Assembly (NCBI GenBank): GCA_016401345.1
Contig: JAEACG010000002.1
Span: 186,001-250,000 of the forward strand
DNA length: 64,000 bases
Source of the DNA: Fictibacillus nanhaiensis
GTDB lineage: Bacteria > Bacillota > Bacilli > Bacillales > Fictibacillaceae
Direction: 5' to 3'
The notes below the pieces were generated by a model. The model saw only the letters and a list, made by a program, of their open reading frames with translations. It made no database searches and was not told the origin of the DNA. Made by a program: the position numbers and the translations under genes. Shown here one piece after another: positions 50,947 to 60,072 of the stretch; position 1 is the first letter of the stretch, and the number at the start of each line of letters is the position of its first letter.

Positions 50947-52218
50947 ATGATAATTAGTATCGGATCAACTTTACTCATGGGTTATGTGGCTAGTTATTCT
51001 TACTTAAAAACAAAAAGATTACCGAAAAATGATGCAGATAAAATTCAAAGGATTTTTGCAAATGCAGGTTGGGTTGGTAAAGAAGATGGAGAGATTAGAA
51101 CAATTCGGTTACGGAGAAAAACGAAGATAGAAGGTGGTACAGAGTATGTTTATCAATTACCCTTAGGATTTAACAGAAGTAAAGTAGAGGAAAATGTACA
51201 GATACTTGAAGATGGGTTAAACGTTAAACAAAAAGTCTTTAGAGTTAGTGATTTGAAAAAGGTTAAATTTAATAAATCAATCCTAAAACAATTAAAGAAG
51301 ATACTTAATGGAAAAGGATTCAGGAAAGAAATTGAGTTAGATTATGATGGGATGTTAATTATACGGGTTTTTGATTCTCCTATGCCTGAAAAGGTTGAGT
51401 GGACAGATACTCTTATTAAGAAGAATAATTGGTCGGTTCCTATAGGTGTAATTCGAGGAAAAACAATTGTCCACTGCTTTGATCGGAGGAAGCACCTCAT
51501 TGTTGCGGGAAGTACGGGATTCGGGAAGTCAGTAGCAGTAAAAATGATTATTACTTCTTTAATTATGTCAAAGCCTAATGATGTTACCTTCTCACTAATT
51601 GATCTAAAAGGTGGAGTTGCCTTTAATCGATTTAAGGACTGTAAACAAGTAAAGAACTATGGACGAAACAATGAAGAAGCACTAGAGATTTTAAAACTAG
51701 TACAACAAGACATGAATGATGAATACGAGAAGATTGTAGACGGTGGATTTGAAGATGTAGCAGAGGCAAACATATCTGAAAGACATTTCCTCATTATAGA
51801 TGAAGCTGCTGACCTTGCAGGAGACAAAGAAGCGATGGAGATATTAACCGATATCGTAAGAAAAGGTCGTGGAGCAGGGTTTTACATTATATATGCCACT
51901 CAGTATCCTTCAGCTCAAGCCATTCCTATGCAAATCAAAAGAAATATTCCAGCTCGTTTATGTTATGTTTTGGATAGTGCTACAGCTTCCATGACTGTAT
52001 TGGATGGGTCAGGAGCTGAGAAATTACCTGAAATACCAGGACGAGGAATCTATAAGAATGTAAAACAAGTAATCCTTCAAACTCCTTTTATGACTAATGA
52101 TCAAATTAAAGAACGGATTAAGGTTCACATTCAAGTGAAAGGAGATACAGAGAATGAACCATCAAGTATTCCATCAGCAAAGAACGGAAAATATTCTCTT
52201 ATCACTGAAAAAGCTTGA
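50947..52218 (+). CDS. FtsK/SpoIIIE-type DNA translocase (TraB-like ATPase)
   Basis: 423 residues. After an N-terminal hydrophobic segment (MIISIGSTLLMGYVASYSYL) come the P-loop IVAGSTGFGKSVAVK, LIDLKGGVAF, the Walker B HFLIIDEAADLAG and the YATQYPSAQAIP sensor region, i.e. a single FtsK motor without gamma domain. Such proteins accompany replication-relaxation proteins in Bacillus phages and resemble TraB of actinomycete elements. ATG at 50947 follows GGAGGTGG. It overlaps the next gene by 65 nt. Confidence 0.87.
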   Translation: MIISIGSTLLMGYVASYSYLKTKRLPKNDADKIQRIFANAGWVGKEDGEIRTIRLRRKTKIEGGTEYVYQLPLGFNRSKVEENVQILEDGLNVKQKVFRVSDLKKVKFNKSILKQLKKILNGKGFRKEIELDYDGMLIIRVFDSPMPEKVEWTDTLIKKNNWSVPIGVIRGKTIVHCFDRRKHLIVAGSTGFGKSVAVKMIITSLIMSKPNDVTFSLIDLKGGVAFNRFKDCKQVKNYGRNNEEALEILKLVQQDMNDEYEKIVDGGFEDVAEANISERHFLIIDEAADLAGDKEAMEILTDIVRKGRGAGFYIIYATQYPSAQAIPMQIKRNIPARLCYVLDSATASMTVLDGSGAEKLPEIPGRGIYKNVKQVILQTPFMTNDQIKERIKVHIQVKGDTENEPSSIPSAKNGKYSLITEKA

Positions 52219-52738
52219 TTACTTAACTCGCTCACAACTTCAAATTCTTCACAATTTAAAAGGTGACCGTAATGCAAATAGAGTATTAAAGAATCTTGAT
52301 GAATTCATCTCATGCTTTAGACATGGATTGGAAAAGGTGTATTACCTGAATAAGAATGGTCGAGAACGTGTTCAATGTGACAAGGTAAGAAAGAAAACAC
52401 CAAACATACAACATTACCTTATTAGAAATCAGTTTTATATTCACATGCAAAGACCTTCTACATGGGAAAGTGAAATTAAAGTTAAGGTTGGAGACTTATC
52501 AATTGTATGTGATGCAAAGTTTGATTATAAAAGTACCCCTTGTTTTGTAGAAGTAGATATTAGTCAGCCTATGGTGAAAAACAAAGCTAAGATTGATAAA
52601 TACAAAAGGATGAAAGAAATGACAGGTGATCCATTCTATCTTATATGGGTTACTGAGTTGGAAAGTAGAAGATACAAGTTAACTCAATTATGCGAGGGTT
52701 TAGTTGGTCAGATTTACACTTTCAATGACATTAAATAA
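52154..52738 (+). CDS. Replication-relaxation family protein
   Basis: 194 residues. The N-terminal winged helix (LLSLKKLDYLTRSQLQILHNL ... RNANRVLKNLDEFI) and the later nuclease-like part (VKVGDLSIVCDAKFDYKSTPCFVEVDI) match PF13814-type proteins. It starts inside the FtsK gene with AAAGGAG upstream. The DxxF...EVD pattern suggests a degraded or real nuclease fold. Probably works with the FtsK motor on plasmid or phage DNA. Confidence 0.78.
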   Translation: MNHQVFHQQRTENILLSLKKLDYLTRSQLQILHNLKGDRNANRVLKNLDEFISCFRHGLEKVYYLNKNGRERVQCDKVRKKTPNIQHYLIRNQFYIHMQRPSTWESEIKVKVGDLSIVCDAKFDYKSTPCFVEVDISQPMVKNKAKIDKYKRMKEMTGDPFYLIWVTELESRRYKLTQLCEGLVGQIYTFNDIK

Positions 52739-52752
52739 GGGAGTGTTACATC

Positions 52753-53235
52753 ATGTTCAGACGTACAGAAACCATTAAATTTAGCGAGTTTATGAGTGGA
52801 GAATATAAGAAGAAAGGTAAGGTTAAAGAGACAAAAGGAGTTAATAAAAAAGCTCTAATAACAGGCTCTTTAATACCATTAGCATTCACTACACCTAAAG
52901 TATTTGCTGCTGAGTCAATTAATCAATGTGGTAATGTGTTAGCTGTTTCAGCACCACAAGCTATACCAGCTAATGCAATAACGGATAAAGCTATGGGTGA
53001 ATTGATATCTGCAATGGCTCACATATTTGATCCGTTGATTGACATAGTTGTAACTATATCGTTTCCTGTAGCCAGTGCGATGATTGTATTTAAGTTGTTT
53101 ATGATGTTCTTTAAGGATCAAGGTGAAATATGGGAGTCTATCGGAAAGATAAGTCTTGTCTATGTTTTAATTCAAATGTCACCTATATTTATAAAGATAC
53201 TTAAGCAGTTAGGAATGTTAGCGGTAGGAATATAA
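52753..53235 (+). CDS. Secreted/membrane protein with signal peptide and two helices
   Basis: 160 residues: a basic N-terminal 35 residues, a signal-like helix (ALITGSLIPLAFTTPKVFAA) with a possible AxA cleavage, then two membrane helices (DIVVTISFPVASAMIVFKLF and ISLVYVLIQMSPIFI). The topology is like VirB2/TrbC pilins or small channel proteins. It is the third gene of the FtsK module. No family was recognised. Confidence 0.55.
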   Translation: MFRRTETIKFSEFMSGEYKKKGKVKETKGVNKKALITGSLIPLAFTTPKVFAAESINQCGNVLAVSAPQAIPANAITDKAMGELISAMAHIFDPLIDIVVTISFPVASAMIVFKLFMMFFKDQGEIWESIGKISLVYVLIQMSPIFIKILKQLGMLAVGI

Positions 53236-53271
53236 TATAGTCTTTATACTTGAAAGTTAGGAGGGGCTAAA

Positions 53272-53334
53272 ATGAGTAAAGATAAAGATGAACTGTTAGA
53301 CGAAATCTTTGACAACTCAGAAAAACGTAAATAG
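53272..53334 (+). CDS. 20-residue acidic peptide
   Basis: MSKDKDELLDEIFDNSEKRK, with TTAGGAGGGGC 6 nt before the ATG. Too short to classify; the strong ribosome site supports translation. Confidence 0.5.
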   Translation: MSKDKDELLDEIFDNSEKRK

Positions 53335-53351
53335 AAAATATAGATGAGATT

Positions 53352-53385
53352 AAACCACTAAGAATCAATTTTCTTGGTGGTTTTT
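53352..53385. terminator. Terminator between the FtsK module and the repressor gene
   Basis: AACCACTAAGAA (53353-53364) pairs with TTCTTGGTGGTT (53371-53382), T-run after. The repressor's stop codon (53365-53367) lies in its loop. Confidence 0.82.
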
Positions 53386-53622
53386 ATTGTTTGTATTTGA
53401 TTCCTTAACTAACTCAATAACATCTTCGATTTTACATTCTAATGCATTACAAACACTTTCTAAGGTATCTACACTGATGGATTTAACCTTTTTACCCTCT
53501 TCTAGTTGATCATTATTGACCCATTGACTAATCGTATTAGGTCTTACTCCAGTTTCTCTTGATAGCCAATACATCGTTTTCCCTTTGTTTTCAAGCACTT
53601 CAGCAAGTTTGAACTTAATCAT
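53365..53622 (-). CDS. Xre/Cro-type repressor (lysogeny switch candidate)
   Basis: 85 residues: FKLAEVLENKGKTMYWLSRE ... TISQWVNNDQLEEGKKVKSISVDTLESVCNALECKIEDVIEL is a full Cro/C1 HTH domain with little else. Leftward, facing the SinI-like gene across a 120-bp control region, the usual layout of a phage repressor. Ribosome site AAGGAGAGTGG. Confidence 0.83.
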   Translation of the reverse strand: MIKFKLAEVLENKGKTMYWLSRETGVRPNTISQWVNNDQLEEGKKVKSISVDTLESVCNALECKIEDVIELVKESNTNNKNHQEN

Positions 53623-53666
53623 TTTCCACTCTCCTTATCTTTTTTAATAATATCACATATTAACGC

Positions 53667-53730
53667 TTGACGATACTATCTACATGAGTTATTATCAAAT
53701 TAAGTTATTAATAACGATTAGAGTTATTAT
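53667..53730 (+). promoter_or_regulatory. Rightward promoter with three operator-like repeats
   Basis: TTGACG (53667-53672) and TATTAT (53690-53695) are spaced by 17 nt. AGTTATTA(T) occurs at 53687-53695, 53703-53710 and 53722-53730, the first over the -10, the others over the start and leader. Repressor binding here would close the promoter. Confidence 0.7.
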
Positions 53731-53742
53731 AAGGAGGTAAGC

Positions 53743-53856
53743 ATGAATCTTGATGAAAGTGAATGGATCAAACTACTCCAAGAAGCTAAATCACAAGGTC
53801 TTACTCCAGATGAAGTTAGAGAAATTCTTGATCAGTTGAAAGGGGATAAGAAATGA
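53743..53856 (+). CDS. SinI-like antirepressor peptide
   Basis: 37 residues: MNLDESEWIKLLQEAKSQGL followed by TPDEVREILDQLKGDKK. This is the SinI dimerisation motif (DxEWxxLxxEAkxxGLsxeEvrxFL), by which B. subtilis SinI titrates SinR. TAAGGAGGT precedes the start. It is divergent from the Xre repressor and may modulate it or the host SinR. Its stop overlaps the next start (ATGA). Confidence 0.78.
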   Translation: MNLDESEWIKLLQEAKSQGLTPDEVREILDQLKGDKK

Positions 53857-53933
53857 AGGATACTGCACAGGGTTACTTATACTACATTATCATTTTAATT
53901 ACTTGTTCATTGGGAATATTATCGGCATTATGA
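53853..53933 (+). CDS. 26-residue membrane peptide
   Basis: MKDTAQGYLYYIIILITCSL plus GILSAL: one membrane helix, almost no soluble part. Coupled by ATGA to the SinI-like gene. Could be a toxin-like or signalling peptide; nothing more is supported. Confidence 0.45.
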   Translation: MKDTAQGYLYYIIILITCSLGILSAL

Positions 53934-54049
53934 AAGCAAAATCAATTGGAAAAATCAAGTTAATTATTTTACTAATATTACTATTTAATGTAAGTATTTT
54001 GTAGTATTGTTGGATTTAGACAACTATAAAACTTTAGGGGGATATTATC

Positions 54050-54304
54050 ATGGTAAAAGTAAATAATGAAGTTGCTGTAGAGAAGAATACATTTATTGGG
54101 CAAGGAACTTTGTCTTTAGATATTACTAAAAACATTAAATCTGAAAATGACCAAACAGCAGTTGTTGATTTACTCACAATGCTTAATTCTTACAATATTG
54201 ATCTAAGTGAAATTACTTTAAAAACTATCTCTGGGCAAGTACATACATTCCGAGTTGAGGATTTGGATATAGAATGGCATAGCGTAACTGAAGATGATGA
54301 GTAG
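54050..54304 (+). CDS. Small acidic hypothetical protein
   Basis: 84 residues, MVKVNNEVAVEKNTFIGQGT start, VHTFRVEDLDIEWHSVTEDDE end. AGGGGGATATTATC precedes the ATG. Last gene before attR. Not recognised. Confidence 0.6.
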   Translation: MVKVNNEVAVEKNTFIGQGTLSLDITKNIKSENDQTAVVDLLTMLNSYNIDLSEITLKTISGQVHTFRVEDLDIEWHSVTEDDE

Positions 54305-54327
54305 ACTGTCCGAAAGGGCAGTTTTTC
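54305..54327 (+). terminator. Last terminator of the prophage
   Basis: ACTGTCC (54305-54311) pairs with GGGCAGT (54316-54322) with one G-U; GAAA loop; T-run. Confidence 0.85.
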
Positions 54328-54436
54328 TTTCTATTTACTCTATTAATTTTCCTTTACTAACCAATACCTAAATGCTAGAATTGTTAATAATAACATACAA
54401 GAAGGCTGGTATTACAGCATTTCTTGGTTTGAATTC

Positions 54437-54504
54437 AGTTATCGTCATTCCTACAAATGAAGAAGTAATGATCGCGCGTGATACAATGCGCTATGCGATG
54501 TAGT
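54437..54504 (+). repeat. attR: second 68-bp copy of the ackA 3' end
   Basis: Exact repeat of 25198-25265. In this copy the ackA reading frame has no start, so it is a non-coding fragment. Confidence 0.95.
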
Positions 54505-54511
54505 GATAGAG

Positions 54512-54545
54512 ACAGTCTTTTCCCCCGGAAAAGGCTGTTTTTTTA
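54512..54545 (+). terminator. Original ackA terminator, displaced by the prophage
   Basis: ACAGTCTTTTCC (54512-54523) pairs with GGAAAAGGCTGT (54527-54538), CCC loop, seven Ts. It starts 8 bp after attR, where the ackA transcript would have ended before integration. Confidence 0.88.
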
Positions 54546-54647
54546 TGCTTAGATATGCAAGTGTAAGGAGGAATATGGAGTCGTTTAGCGTAAACCATCT
54601 AATGAGTAAATAAATAACGATCAGTTTATAAAAGAGGGTGGCCGAAA

Positions 54648-55310
54648 ATGTACATAAAGGAACAATATCTTTACTTGAACAATCGAAATGTAAAGGCTGT
54701 CGTTCGAAATTATGAACAAAAAGATTTTGCTGAACTCCTTGCCATTCAAAAAGAAAGCTTTCCCCCTCCGTTTCCAAAAGAATTATTATGGAACGAAGAA
54801 CAATTACATAATCATACCTCACTCTTTTCAAACGGCGCACTATGTGTAGAGATCGATGGTGTTGTTGCTGGATCCATAACAAGTTTGCTCGTTGAATATG
54901 ATTTAAAACATCCACAGCATACGTGGGAAGAGATAACCAGTAATGGCTATATTACGAATCATGATCAAAATGGGAATACTCTTTATGTTGTAGATATTTG
55001 TATACGGCCATCCTATCGGAAATTAAATTTAGGCAAGCTTCTTATGCAGGCTTTGTACGAAACGGTCATTCACCTTAAATTGGAGCGATTGCTAGGTGGC
55101 GGAAGGATGCCGGGATTTTCTCAGCACTCCCATGTTCTTTCTCCTCAACAATATGCTGATAAAGTGATCAGTGGAGAGCTATATGATCCGGTCATCTCGT
55201 TTCTAATGCGCTGTGGAAGAAATCCGTTGATGCTTATCCCAGATTATTTAGAGGATGAAGAATCGTCTAACCATGCTTTATTGATGGAATGGAAAAATCC
55301 TTTTCTGTGA
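54648..55310 (+). CDS. GNAT-family N-acetyltransferase
   Basis: 220 residues. The acetyl-CoA loop reads YVVDICIRPSYRKLNLGKLLM, a GNAT motif A (RxxxxGKxL). N-terminal VRNYEQKDFAELLAIQKESFP is the usual first strand. Substrate unknown. Start ATG after GAGGGTGG. Confidence 0.82.
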   Translation: MYIKEQYLYLNNRNVKAVVRNYEQKDFAELLAIQKESFPPPFPKELLWNEEQLHNHTSLFSNGALCVEIDGVVAGSITSLLVEYDLKHPQHTWEEITSNGYITNHDQNGNTLYVVDICIRPSYRKLNLGKLLMQALYETVIHLKLERLLGGGRMPGFSQHSHVLSPQQYADKVISGELYDPVISFLMRCGRNPLMLIPDYLEDEESSNHALLMEWKNPFL

Positions 55311-55386
55311 GTTTGATCACTCCAGATTTTTTACTTTAAGAGTAATTTATACTACACTATTTAAAAGGTTTTAAAGGAGGATATTT

Positions 55387-56217
55387 ATGGCACTAACAGA
55401 GCGTGAAGAACAGATCTGGCAGGACATTAATGCGTGGGAAGAAGATTTTTTTACATATGAACCAACGGATTTTGGTCGTACTTACGAAAAATGGGCAACA
55501 AGGCAGATGGACCTTCTTCCAGACGAGATGCAAGAGACGATAGGAGAGTATGTTGATTCTGCACTGTTTCATATTCATGCTCTTATTCAGAATTCACAAT
55601 TCCAACTGGATACGAAGCAAAGGCTGTTGTCTGAAGCTAGAGTCTTTAGAGACGATATCTTTGAAATTGAAGATCTGAAAAAGTGTTCGATCGATCAGTT
55701 GTCTTATATGGCAGACCAGCAGATCGCAAGAAACAGACTGTTGTCATTCTCTCAAGGAGGACTCGCAGGCACAGGAGGACTTCTCTTCTTAGGTACAGAC
55801 CTGCCTGCAATGGTTGCTCTAGGAATTCGCTCTGTGCAATCTATCGCGATGCACTATGGATATGATATACAAAGACCTGCAGAAATGATGCGCTCCTTAA
55901 AAGTCTATCATGCAGCCACGATGCCAAAGCGTTTTCAGCAGGAAAAGTGGGACGAACTGATGGTTGAGATCAGAGAGGAAGAAGATCCGATTTTTTATGC
56001 AGGAAAAGATGCGATTGCAGATGTGTCCTGGATGTCGCATCCGATACAGCAAGCTGTGAAGATGATGGCGATTCTCCTTCTCAGAAAGAAGCTCACTCAA
56101 GGTCTGCCGATTTTCGGTATGGCATTGGGTGCTATTATGAACTATCAACAGTCGAGAAAGATTACAGAAATTGCACACAAGTTTTATCAAAAAAGATATC
56201 TTTACGAAAAATATTAA
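55387..56217 (+). CDS. EcsC-family protein
   Basis: 276 residues. ALTEREEQIWQDINAWEEDFF start, hydrophobic GGLAGTGGLLFLGTDLPAMVALGIRSVQ in the centre and AIMNYQQSRKITEIAHKFYQKR end match EcsC (PF12787). Peripheral membrane protein of uncertain role; here it is not linked to ecsAB. Ribosome site AAAGGAGG. Confidence 0.86.
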   Translation: MALTEREEQIWQDINAWEEDFFTYEPTDFGRTYEKWATRQMDLLPDEMQETIGEYVDSALFHIHALIQNSQFQLDTKQRLLSEARVFRDDIFEIEDLKKCSIDQLSYMADQQIARNRLLSFSQGGLAGTGGLLFLGTDLPAMVALGIRSVQSIAMHYGYDIQRPAEMMRSLKVYHAATMPKRFQQEKWDELMVEIREEEDPIFYAGKDAIADVSWMSHPIQQAVKMMAILLLRKKLTQGLPIFGMALGAIMNYQQSRKITEIAHKFYQKRYLYEKY

Positions 56218-56235
56218 GAAACAGGTGTTGCATTC

Positions 56236-56742
56236 ATGAGTGTTCAAGAACATAAAGCTCTAGCTCCAGAAGTTGTTAGATGCATGATCGTAACCGTTAG
56301 TGATACACGTAATGAAGAAACAGATAAGAGCGGCAAATTGATACATTCTTTTTTAGAGAAAAATCATCATAAGATTTCTGAATATAGAATTGTAAAAGAT
56401 GATATGAAGTCTATACGAGATGCTGCAGAATACGGCATACAGAACGAAGACATTGATGTTGTGCTTTTTAATGGAGGCACAGGGATAGCTTCTAGAGATG
56501 TAACGATCGAATCGTTATCCTATTTGTTTGATAAAGAGATCAATGGTTTTGGTGAGCTTTTTCGCATGTTAAGTTATACAGAAGATATTGGATCTGGTGC
56601 GATGCTAAGCAGAGCAGTAGCGGGAGTTAAGGATAGAACAGCGATATTTGCACTCCCTGGTTCGTCAGGTGCTGTAAAACTGGGCATGGAAAAATTGATC
56701 ATCCCCGAGCTGTCACATGTTGTTCAACAGCTAAAAAAATAA
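56236..56742 (+). CDS. moaB: Molybdenum cofactor biosynthesis protein B
   Basis: 168 residues; MogA/MoaB fold with VLFNGGTGIASRDVTIESL (molybdopterin site) and FALPGSSGAVKLGMEKLI. It takes part in adenylation of molybdopterin. Lies 18 nt after the EcsC gene and probably shares its transcript. The first 15 residues are not conserved. Confidence 0.92.
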   Translation: MSVQEHKALAPEVVRCMIVTVSDTRNEETDKSGKLIHSFLEKNHHKISEYRIVKDDMKSIRDAAEYGIQNEDIDVVLFNGGTGIASRDVTIESLSYLFDKEINGFGELFRMLSYTEDIGSGAMLSRAVAGVKDRTAIFALPGSSGAVKLGMEKLIIPELSHVVQQLKK

Positions 56743-56815
56743 AGCTGTTTTCTAAAGAGCAGACATCAACTACATTCAAAGAGTGACATTGTATACGAAA
56801 ACAGCCCAAAATAAA

Positions 56816-56843
56816 GAGGATGCATTTGCATCCTCCTTATTTT
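56816..56843. terminator. Terminator after moaB
   Basis: GAGGATGCA (56816-56824) pairs with TGCATCCTC (56827-56835), then CTTATTTTT. Upstream, GCTGTTTTC (56744) and GAAAACAGC (56797) form another 9-bp inverted pair. Confidence 0.83.
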
Positions 56844-56894
56844 TATATGAAGACTTCTAATAAATCAGGGGAACCATATATGCATTCCCCTTAA

Positions 56895-57209
56895 TTAATC
56901 GTGTATTTTGGATGTTACACTCTGATTCAATCGATACCATAACCAAAGATCGTTTATGACAGAAGCGAGGCTCGCGATTTTGTTGTTCAATTCGCAAGAG
57001 ACCTCAAAATGTTCTTCAGTCGATAATTGATCTTGTAACTCGTTAATTTTCCGTTCGATCTCTCCGATTCGGTCTGGAATTCTTCCTCTGATCTTTTCCC
57101 AATGCAACATGATTGCTTCTTGAGTGGATGTATCGTACTTTTCCCACGCTTTATTTAAATGTGGAACAAAAATTCCAAGTCTTTCATCCCAAACAAAGTC
57201 ATTCTGCAA
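56895..57209 (-). CDS. Conserved hypothetical protein
   Basis: 104 residues, helical and charged: MQNDFVWDERLGIFVPHLNK start, middle with IRGRIPDRIGEIERKINELQ and a tryptophan-rich end (DLWLWYRLNQ). Probably a small regulatory or structural protein of Bacillaceae. Leftward between moaB and argG. Not recognised by family. Confidence 0.68.
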   Translation of the reverse strand: MQNDFVWDERLGIFVPHLNKAWEKYDTSTQEAIMLHWEKIRGRIPDRIGEIERKINELQDQLSTEEHFEVSCELNNKIASLASVINDLWLWYRLNQSVTSKIHD

Positions 57210-57301
57210 CTGAAATCACCTCTAATCCTATTGTACAAAAGGGTGGGTGTTGATGGTAGTTAAAAATCAAATGTTATTTTTATTCATTTTAAAGAATAAC
57301 C

Positions 57302-57397
57302 TTGCAATCCCTGTGATGTTTTTGTTATAGTATGAACTATCATAAATGGTATTTTTATAAACAAAAATGTATAAAAATAAATAAATATTCATTTTTG
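57302..57397 (+). promoter_or_regulatory. argG promoter and ARG-box-like operators
   Basis: TTGCAA (57302-57307) and TATAGT (57326-57331) with 18-nt spacing. Downstream, the AT-rich stretch 57367-57397 holds ATGTATAAAAATAAA and ATATTCATTTTTG, resembling the AhrC/ArgR operator ATGAATAAAAATTCA in direct and inverted form. Arginine-dependent repression is expected. Confidence 0.6.
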
Positions 57398-57422
57398 TCT
57401 ATAACAAAAGGAGAGATTTCAT

Positions 57423-58625
57423 ATGGGGAAAAAGGTAGTTTTAGCTTATTCTGGAGGGTTAGATACATCTGTTGCGATTCCGTGGCTAGCGGATAAAGGA
57501 TACGAAGTCATTGCATTATGCTTGGATGTAGGGGAAGGAAAAGACCTTCCTTTTATACAATCAAAGGCGTTATCAATCGGAGCATCAGAATCAATCGTAC
57601 TTGATGTTCAAAAGGAATACGCTGATGAATATGCATTAGTCGCTCTACAATCACATGCATTATATGAAGGGAAATATCCACTCATCTCTGCATTAAGCAG
57701 ACCGTTGATCGCGAAAAAGTTAGTAGAAACAGCTAAGAAATATGGAGCTACAGCAGTTGCTCATGGATGTACCGGAAAAGGAAACGACCAAGTCCGTTTT
57801 GAAGTTTCTGTCGCTGCACTAGCTCCTGATCTTGAGGTTCTAGCACCAGTTCGTGAGTGGAGCTGGTCGCGAGAAGAAGAGATTCAATATGCGAAAGATC
57901 ATGATATTCCTGTACCGATCAAAAAAGAAAATCCGTTCTCTATTGATCAAAATCTATGGGGAAGAAGCAATGAATGCGGAATCTTAGAAGATCCGTGGGC
58001 TGCTCCGCCAGAAGAAGCTTATGAGATGACTGTTGCTCTCGAACATACGCCAGATGAGCCGCAGGTTGTCGAAATTGGATTTGAACAAGGTGTACCTGTT
58101 TCACTGAACGGGCAGAATGTTACATTAGATGTTCTGATAAATCAGTTGAACGAATGGGGAGGCGCTCATGGTGTTGGACGAATCGACCATGTCGAAAATA
58201 GATTAGTAGGAATTAAATCCCGTGAAGTTTACGAATGCCCAGCGGCAACAACACTTATCAAAGCACATAAAGAGCTTGAAGATCTAACATTAGTTAAAGA
58301 AGTCGCTCACTTTAAACCGATCATTGAAAAGAAGATGACTGAACTGATCTATGAAGGTTTATGGTTCTCACCGCTAAATGCATCATTAAAAGCCTTTTTG
58401 GACGAAACACAAAAACATGTAACAGGTACGGTACGTGTTAAATTCTTTAAAGGACATGCGATCGTCGAAGGAAGAAAATCACCTTATTCTCTTTATGATG
58501 AAAAATTAGCAACATATACATCAGACGATGCTTTTGATCATACAGCTGCGAAAGGTTTTATATCTTTATGGGGACTTCCTACAAAAGTAAGCAGCATGGT
58601 TCAAAAAAATGAGGTGAAAGTGTGA
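57423..58625 (+). CDS. argG: Argininosuccinate synthase
   Basis: 400 residues, PP-loop AYSGGLDTS at 9-17, [13 protein letters not shown] and SRPLIAK as further substrate-binding blocks. It joins citrulline and aspartate with ATP. Stop overlaps the argH start (GTGA). Confidence 0.97.
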   Translation: MGKKVVLAYSGGLDTSVAIPWLADKGYEVIALCLDVGEGKDLPFIQSKALSIGASESIVLDVQKEYADEYALVALQSHALYEGKYPLISALSRPLIAKKLVETAKKYGATAVAHGCTGKGNDQVRFEVSVAALAPDLEVLAPVREWSWSREEEIQYAKDHDIPVPIKKENPFSIDQNLWGRSNECGILEDPWAAPPEEAYEMTVALEHTPDEPQVVEIGFEQGVPVSLNGQNVTLDVLINQLNEWGGAHGVGRIDHVENRLVGIKSREVYECPAATTLIKAHKELEDLTLVKEVAHFKPIIEKKMTELIYEGLWFSPLNASLKAFLDETQKHVTGTVRVKFFKGHAIVEGRKSPYSLYDEKLATYTSDDAFDHTAAKGFISLWGLPTKVSSMVQKNEVKV

Positions 58626-60007
58626 AAAAGTTATGGGGAGGACGTTTCTCAAAACAGCCTGAAGAATGGGTAGATGAATTTGGAGCATCCATCTCTTTTG
58701 ATCAGCAATTGGCTAGTCAAGATATTAAAGGAAGTCTTGCTCATGCTAAGATGTTGTTTCAGTGTAAGATTATTGATGAGAGTGCTTACGAAAATATAAA
58801 GAATGGTTTGCTTTCTCTTCAATCAGATGTTGAAGAAGGGGAGCTTACGTATTCAGTTAAATATGAAGACATTCATTTGAACCTTGAAAAATTATTAACA
58901 GACAAAATTGGGCCTGATGGCGGCAAACTTCATACGGCAAGAAGTCGAAATGATCAAGTTGCAACAGATTTCCATCTGTATGTTAAAGAAGAAACGATAT
59001 TGATCATTGATCATATAGAAGAACTGCAAAAATCTCTGTTGAATCTTGCAGAAGAACATGTAGAGACGATCATCCCTGGGTATACACATCTTCAGCGTGC
59101 TCAGCCCGTCTCATTTGCTCATCATCTTTTAGCATATTTCTGGATGCTTGATCGAGATAAAGGAAGACTGCAAGATAGTCTAAAGCGTAGTGATATTTTG
59201 CCTCTTGGAGCTGGGGCTTTAGCGGGAACAACATTTGATATCGACCGCAACATTACAATGAACGAACTAGGATTCAGAGATAAATATCTCAATAGCTTGG
59301 ATGCTGTGAGTGATCGAGATTTTGCGATTGAATGCTGCAGCAACGCATCAATGATCATGATGCATCTGTCTCGTTTTTGTGAAGAACTGATCCTTTGGTC
59401 TTCAGAAGAATTCGGGTTCATCGAGATCAGTGATAGCTTCACTACAGGTAGCTCCATGATGCCGCAAAAAAAGAACCCTGATATGGCTGAATTGATTCGT
59501 GGGAAGAGTGGGAGAGTATATGGTTCATTGATCTCCCTACTTACCTTAATGAAGGGATTGCCTCTTGCATACAATAAAGACATGCAAGAAGACAAAGAGC
59601 CTGTTTTTGATACGGTAAAAACAGTTAAAGGATGCTTAAGTATCATGACGGGCATGATGAATGAAGTAAAGATTCATGTTGATAAGATGAATAAAGCCGT
59701 TCATCAAGACTTTTCTAATGCTACAGAACTTGCTGATTACCTAGCGAAAAAAGGAATTCCATTTCGAGAAGCACATGAATTAGTGGGGCAGATGGTCCTT
59801 CAATGTATTCAAAAAGGCTGCTACCTTCTTGATGTATCTTTAAATGAATATCAGGACTGGTGTCCGCTCGTTGAAAATGATTTGTTTGATGCACTATCTC
59901 CAAAAACTGCTGTAGAAAGACGAAATTCTGAAGGTGGAACAGGCTTCGAAGCCGTTCGCCAGCAGATTGATGCAGCACAATCAAGAATGGCCGTTTCCAA
60001 TAATTAG
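58622..60007 (+). CDS. argH: Argininosuccinate lyase
   Basis: 461 residues from GTG, standard length. Fumarase/aspartase superfamily signature [12 protein letters not shown] with the catalytic serine loop, and [13 protein letters not shown] near residue 110. Releases arginine and fumarate. Translationally coupled to argG. Confidence 0.97.
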   Translation: MKKLWGGRFSKQPEEWVDEFGASISFDQQLASQDIKGSLAHAKMLFQCKIIDESAYENIKNGLLSLQSDVEEGELTYSVKYEDIHLNLEKLLTDKIGPDGGKLHTARSRNDQVATDFHLYVKEETILIIDHIEELQKSLLNLAEEHVETIIPGYTHLQRAQPVSFAHHLLAYFWMLDRDKGRLQDSLKRSDILPLGAGALAGTTFDIDRNITMNELGFRDKYLNSLDAVSDRDFAIECCSNASMIMMHLSRFCEELILWSSEEFGFIEISDSFTTGSSMMPQKKNPDMAELIRGKSGRVYGSLISLLTLMKGLPLAYNKDMQEDKEPVFDTVKTVKGCLSIMTGMMNEVKIHVDKMNKAVHQDFSNATELADYLAKKGIPFREAHELVGQMVLQCIQKGCYLLDVSLNEYQDWCPLVENDLFDALSPKTAVERRNSEGGTGFEAVRQQIDAAQSRMAVSNN

Positions 60008-60072
60008 CTCAAATGAACTTTCCTCAGAAGACTAAAACTATGGTTAAAGTCTTGCAAGTGAAGGAGGAAAGA

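Larger units (their letters stand above)
25198..54504 (+). mobile_element. Defective siphovirus-type prophage integrated in the 3' end of ackA
   Basis: The element lies between two perfect 68-bp copies of the ackA 3' end; unit length is 29,239 bp. Almost all genes point right: integrase, early region, small terminase, capsid, tail, lysis, FtsK module and a regulator switch. Composition is visibly more AT-rich than the chromosome. A large terminase, portal and head-morphogenesis gene are missing, so independent packaging is not expected. No tRNA, CRISPR or relaxase gene was seen. Confidence 0.93.

Noticed and set aside
25198-54504. Integrative conjugative element as identity of the insertion
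   Set aside because: No relaxase, VirB4-type ATPase or coupling protein; capsid, connector, tail, holin and endolysin genes show a prophage. A transfer role for the FtsK module is kept only as a hypothesis.
25198-54504. Sporulation-type (skin-like) excision element
   Set aside because: ackA remains intact on the left side, and the recombinase is a tyrosine integrase, not the large serine type used by skin elements.
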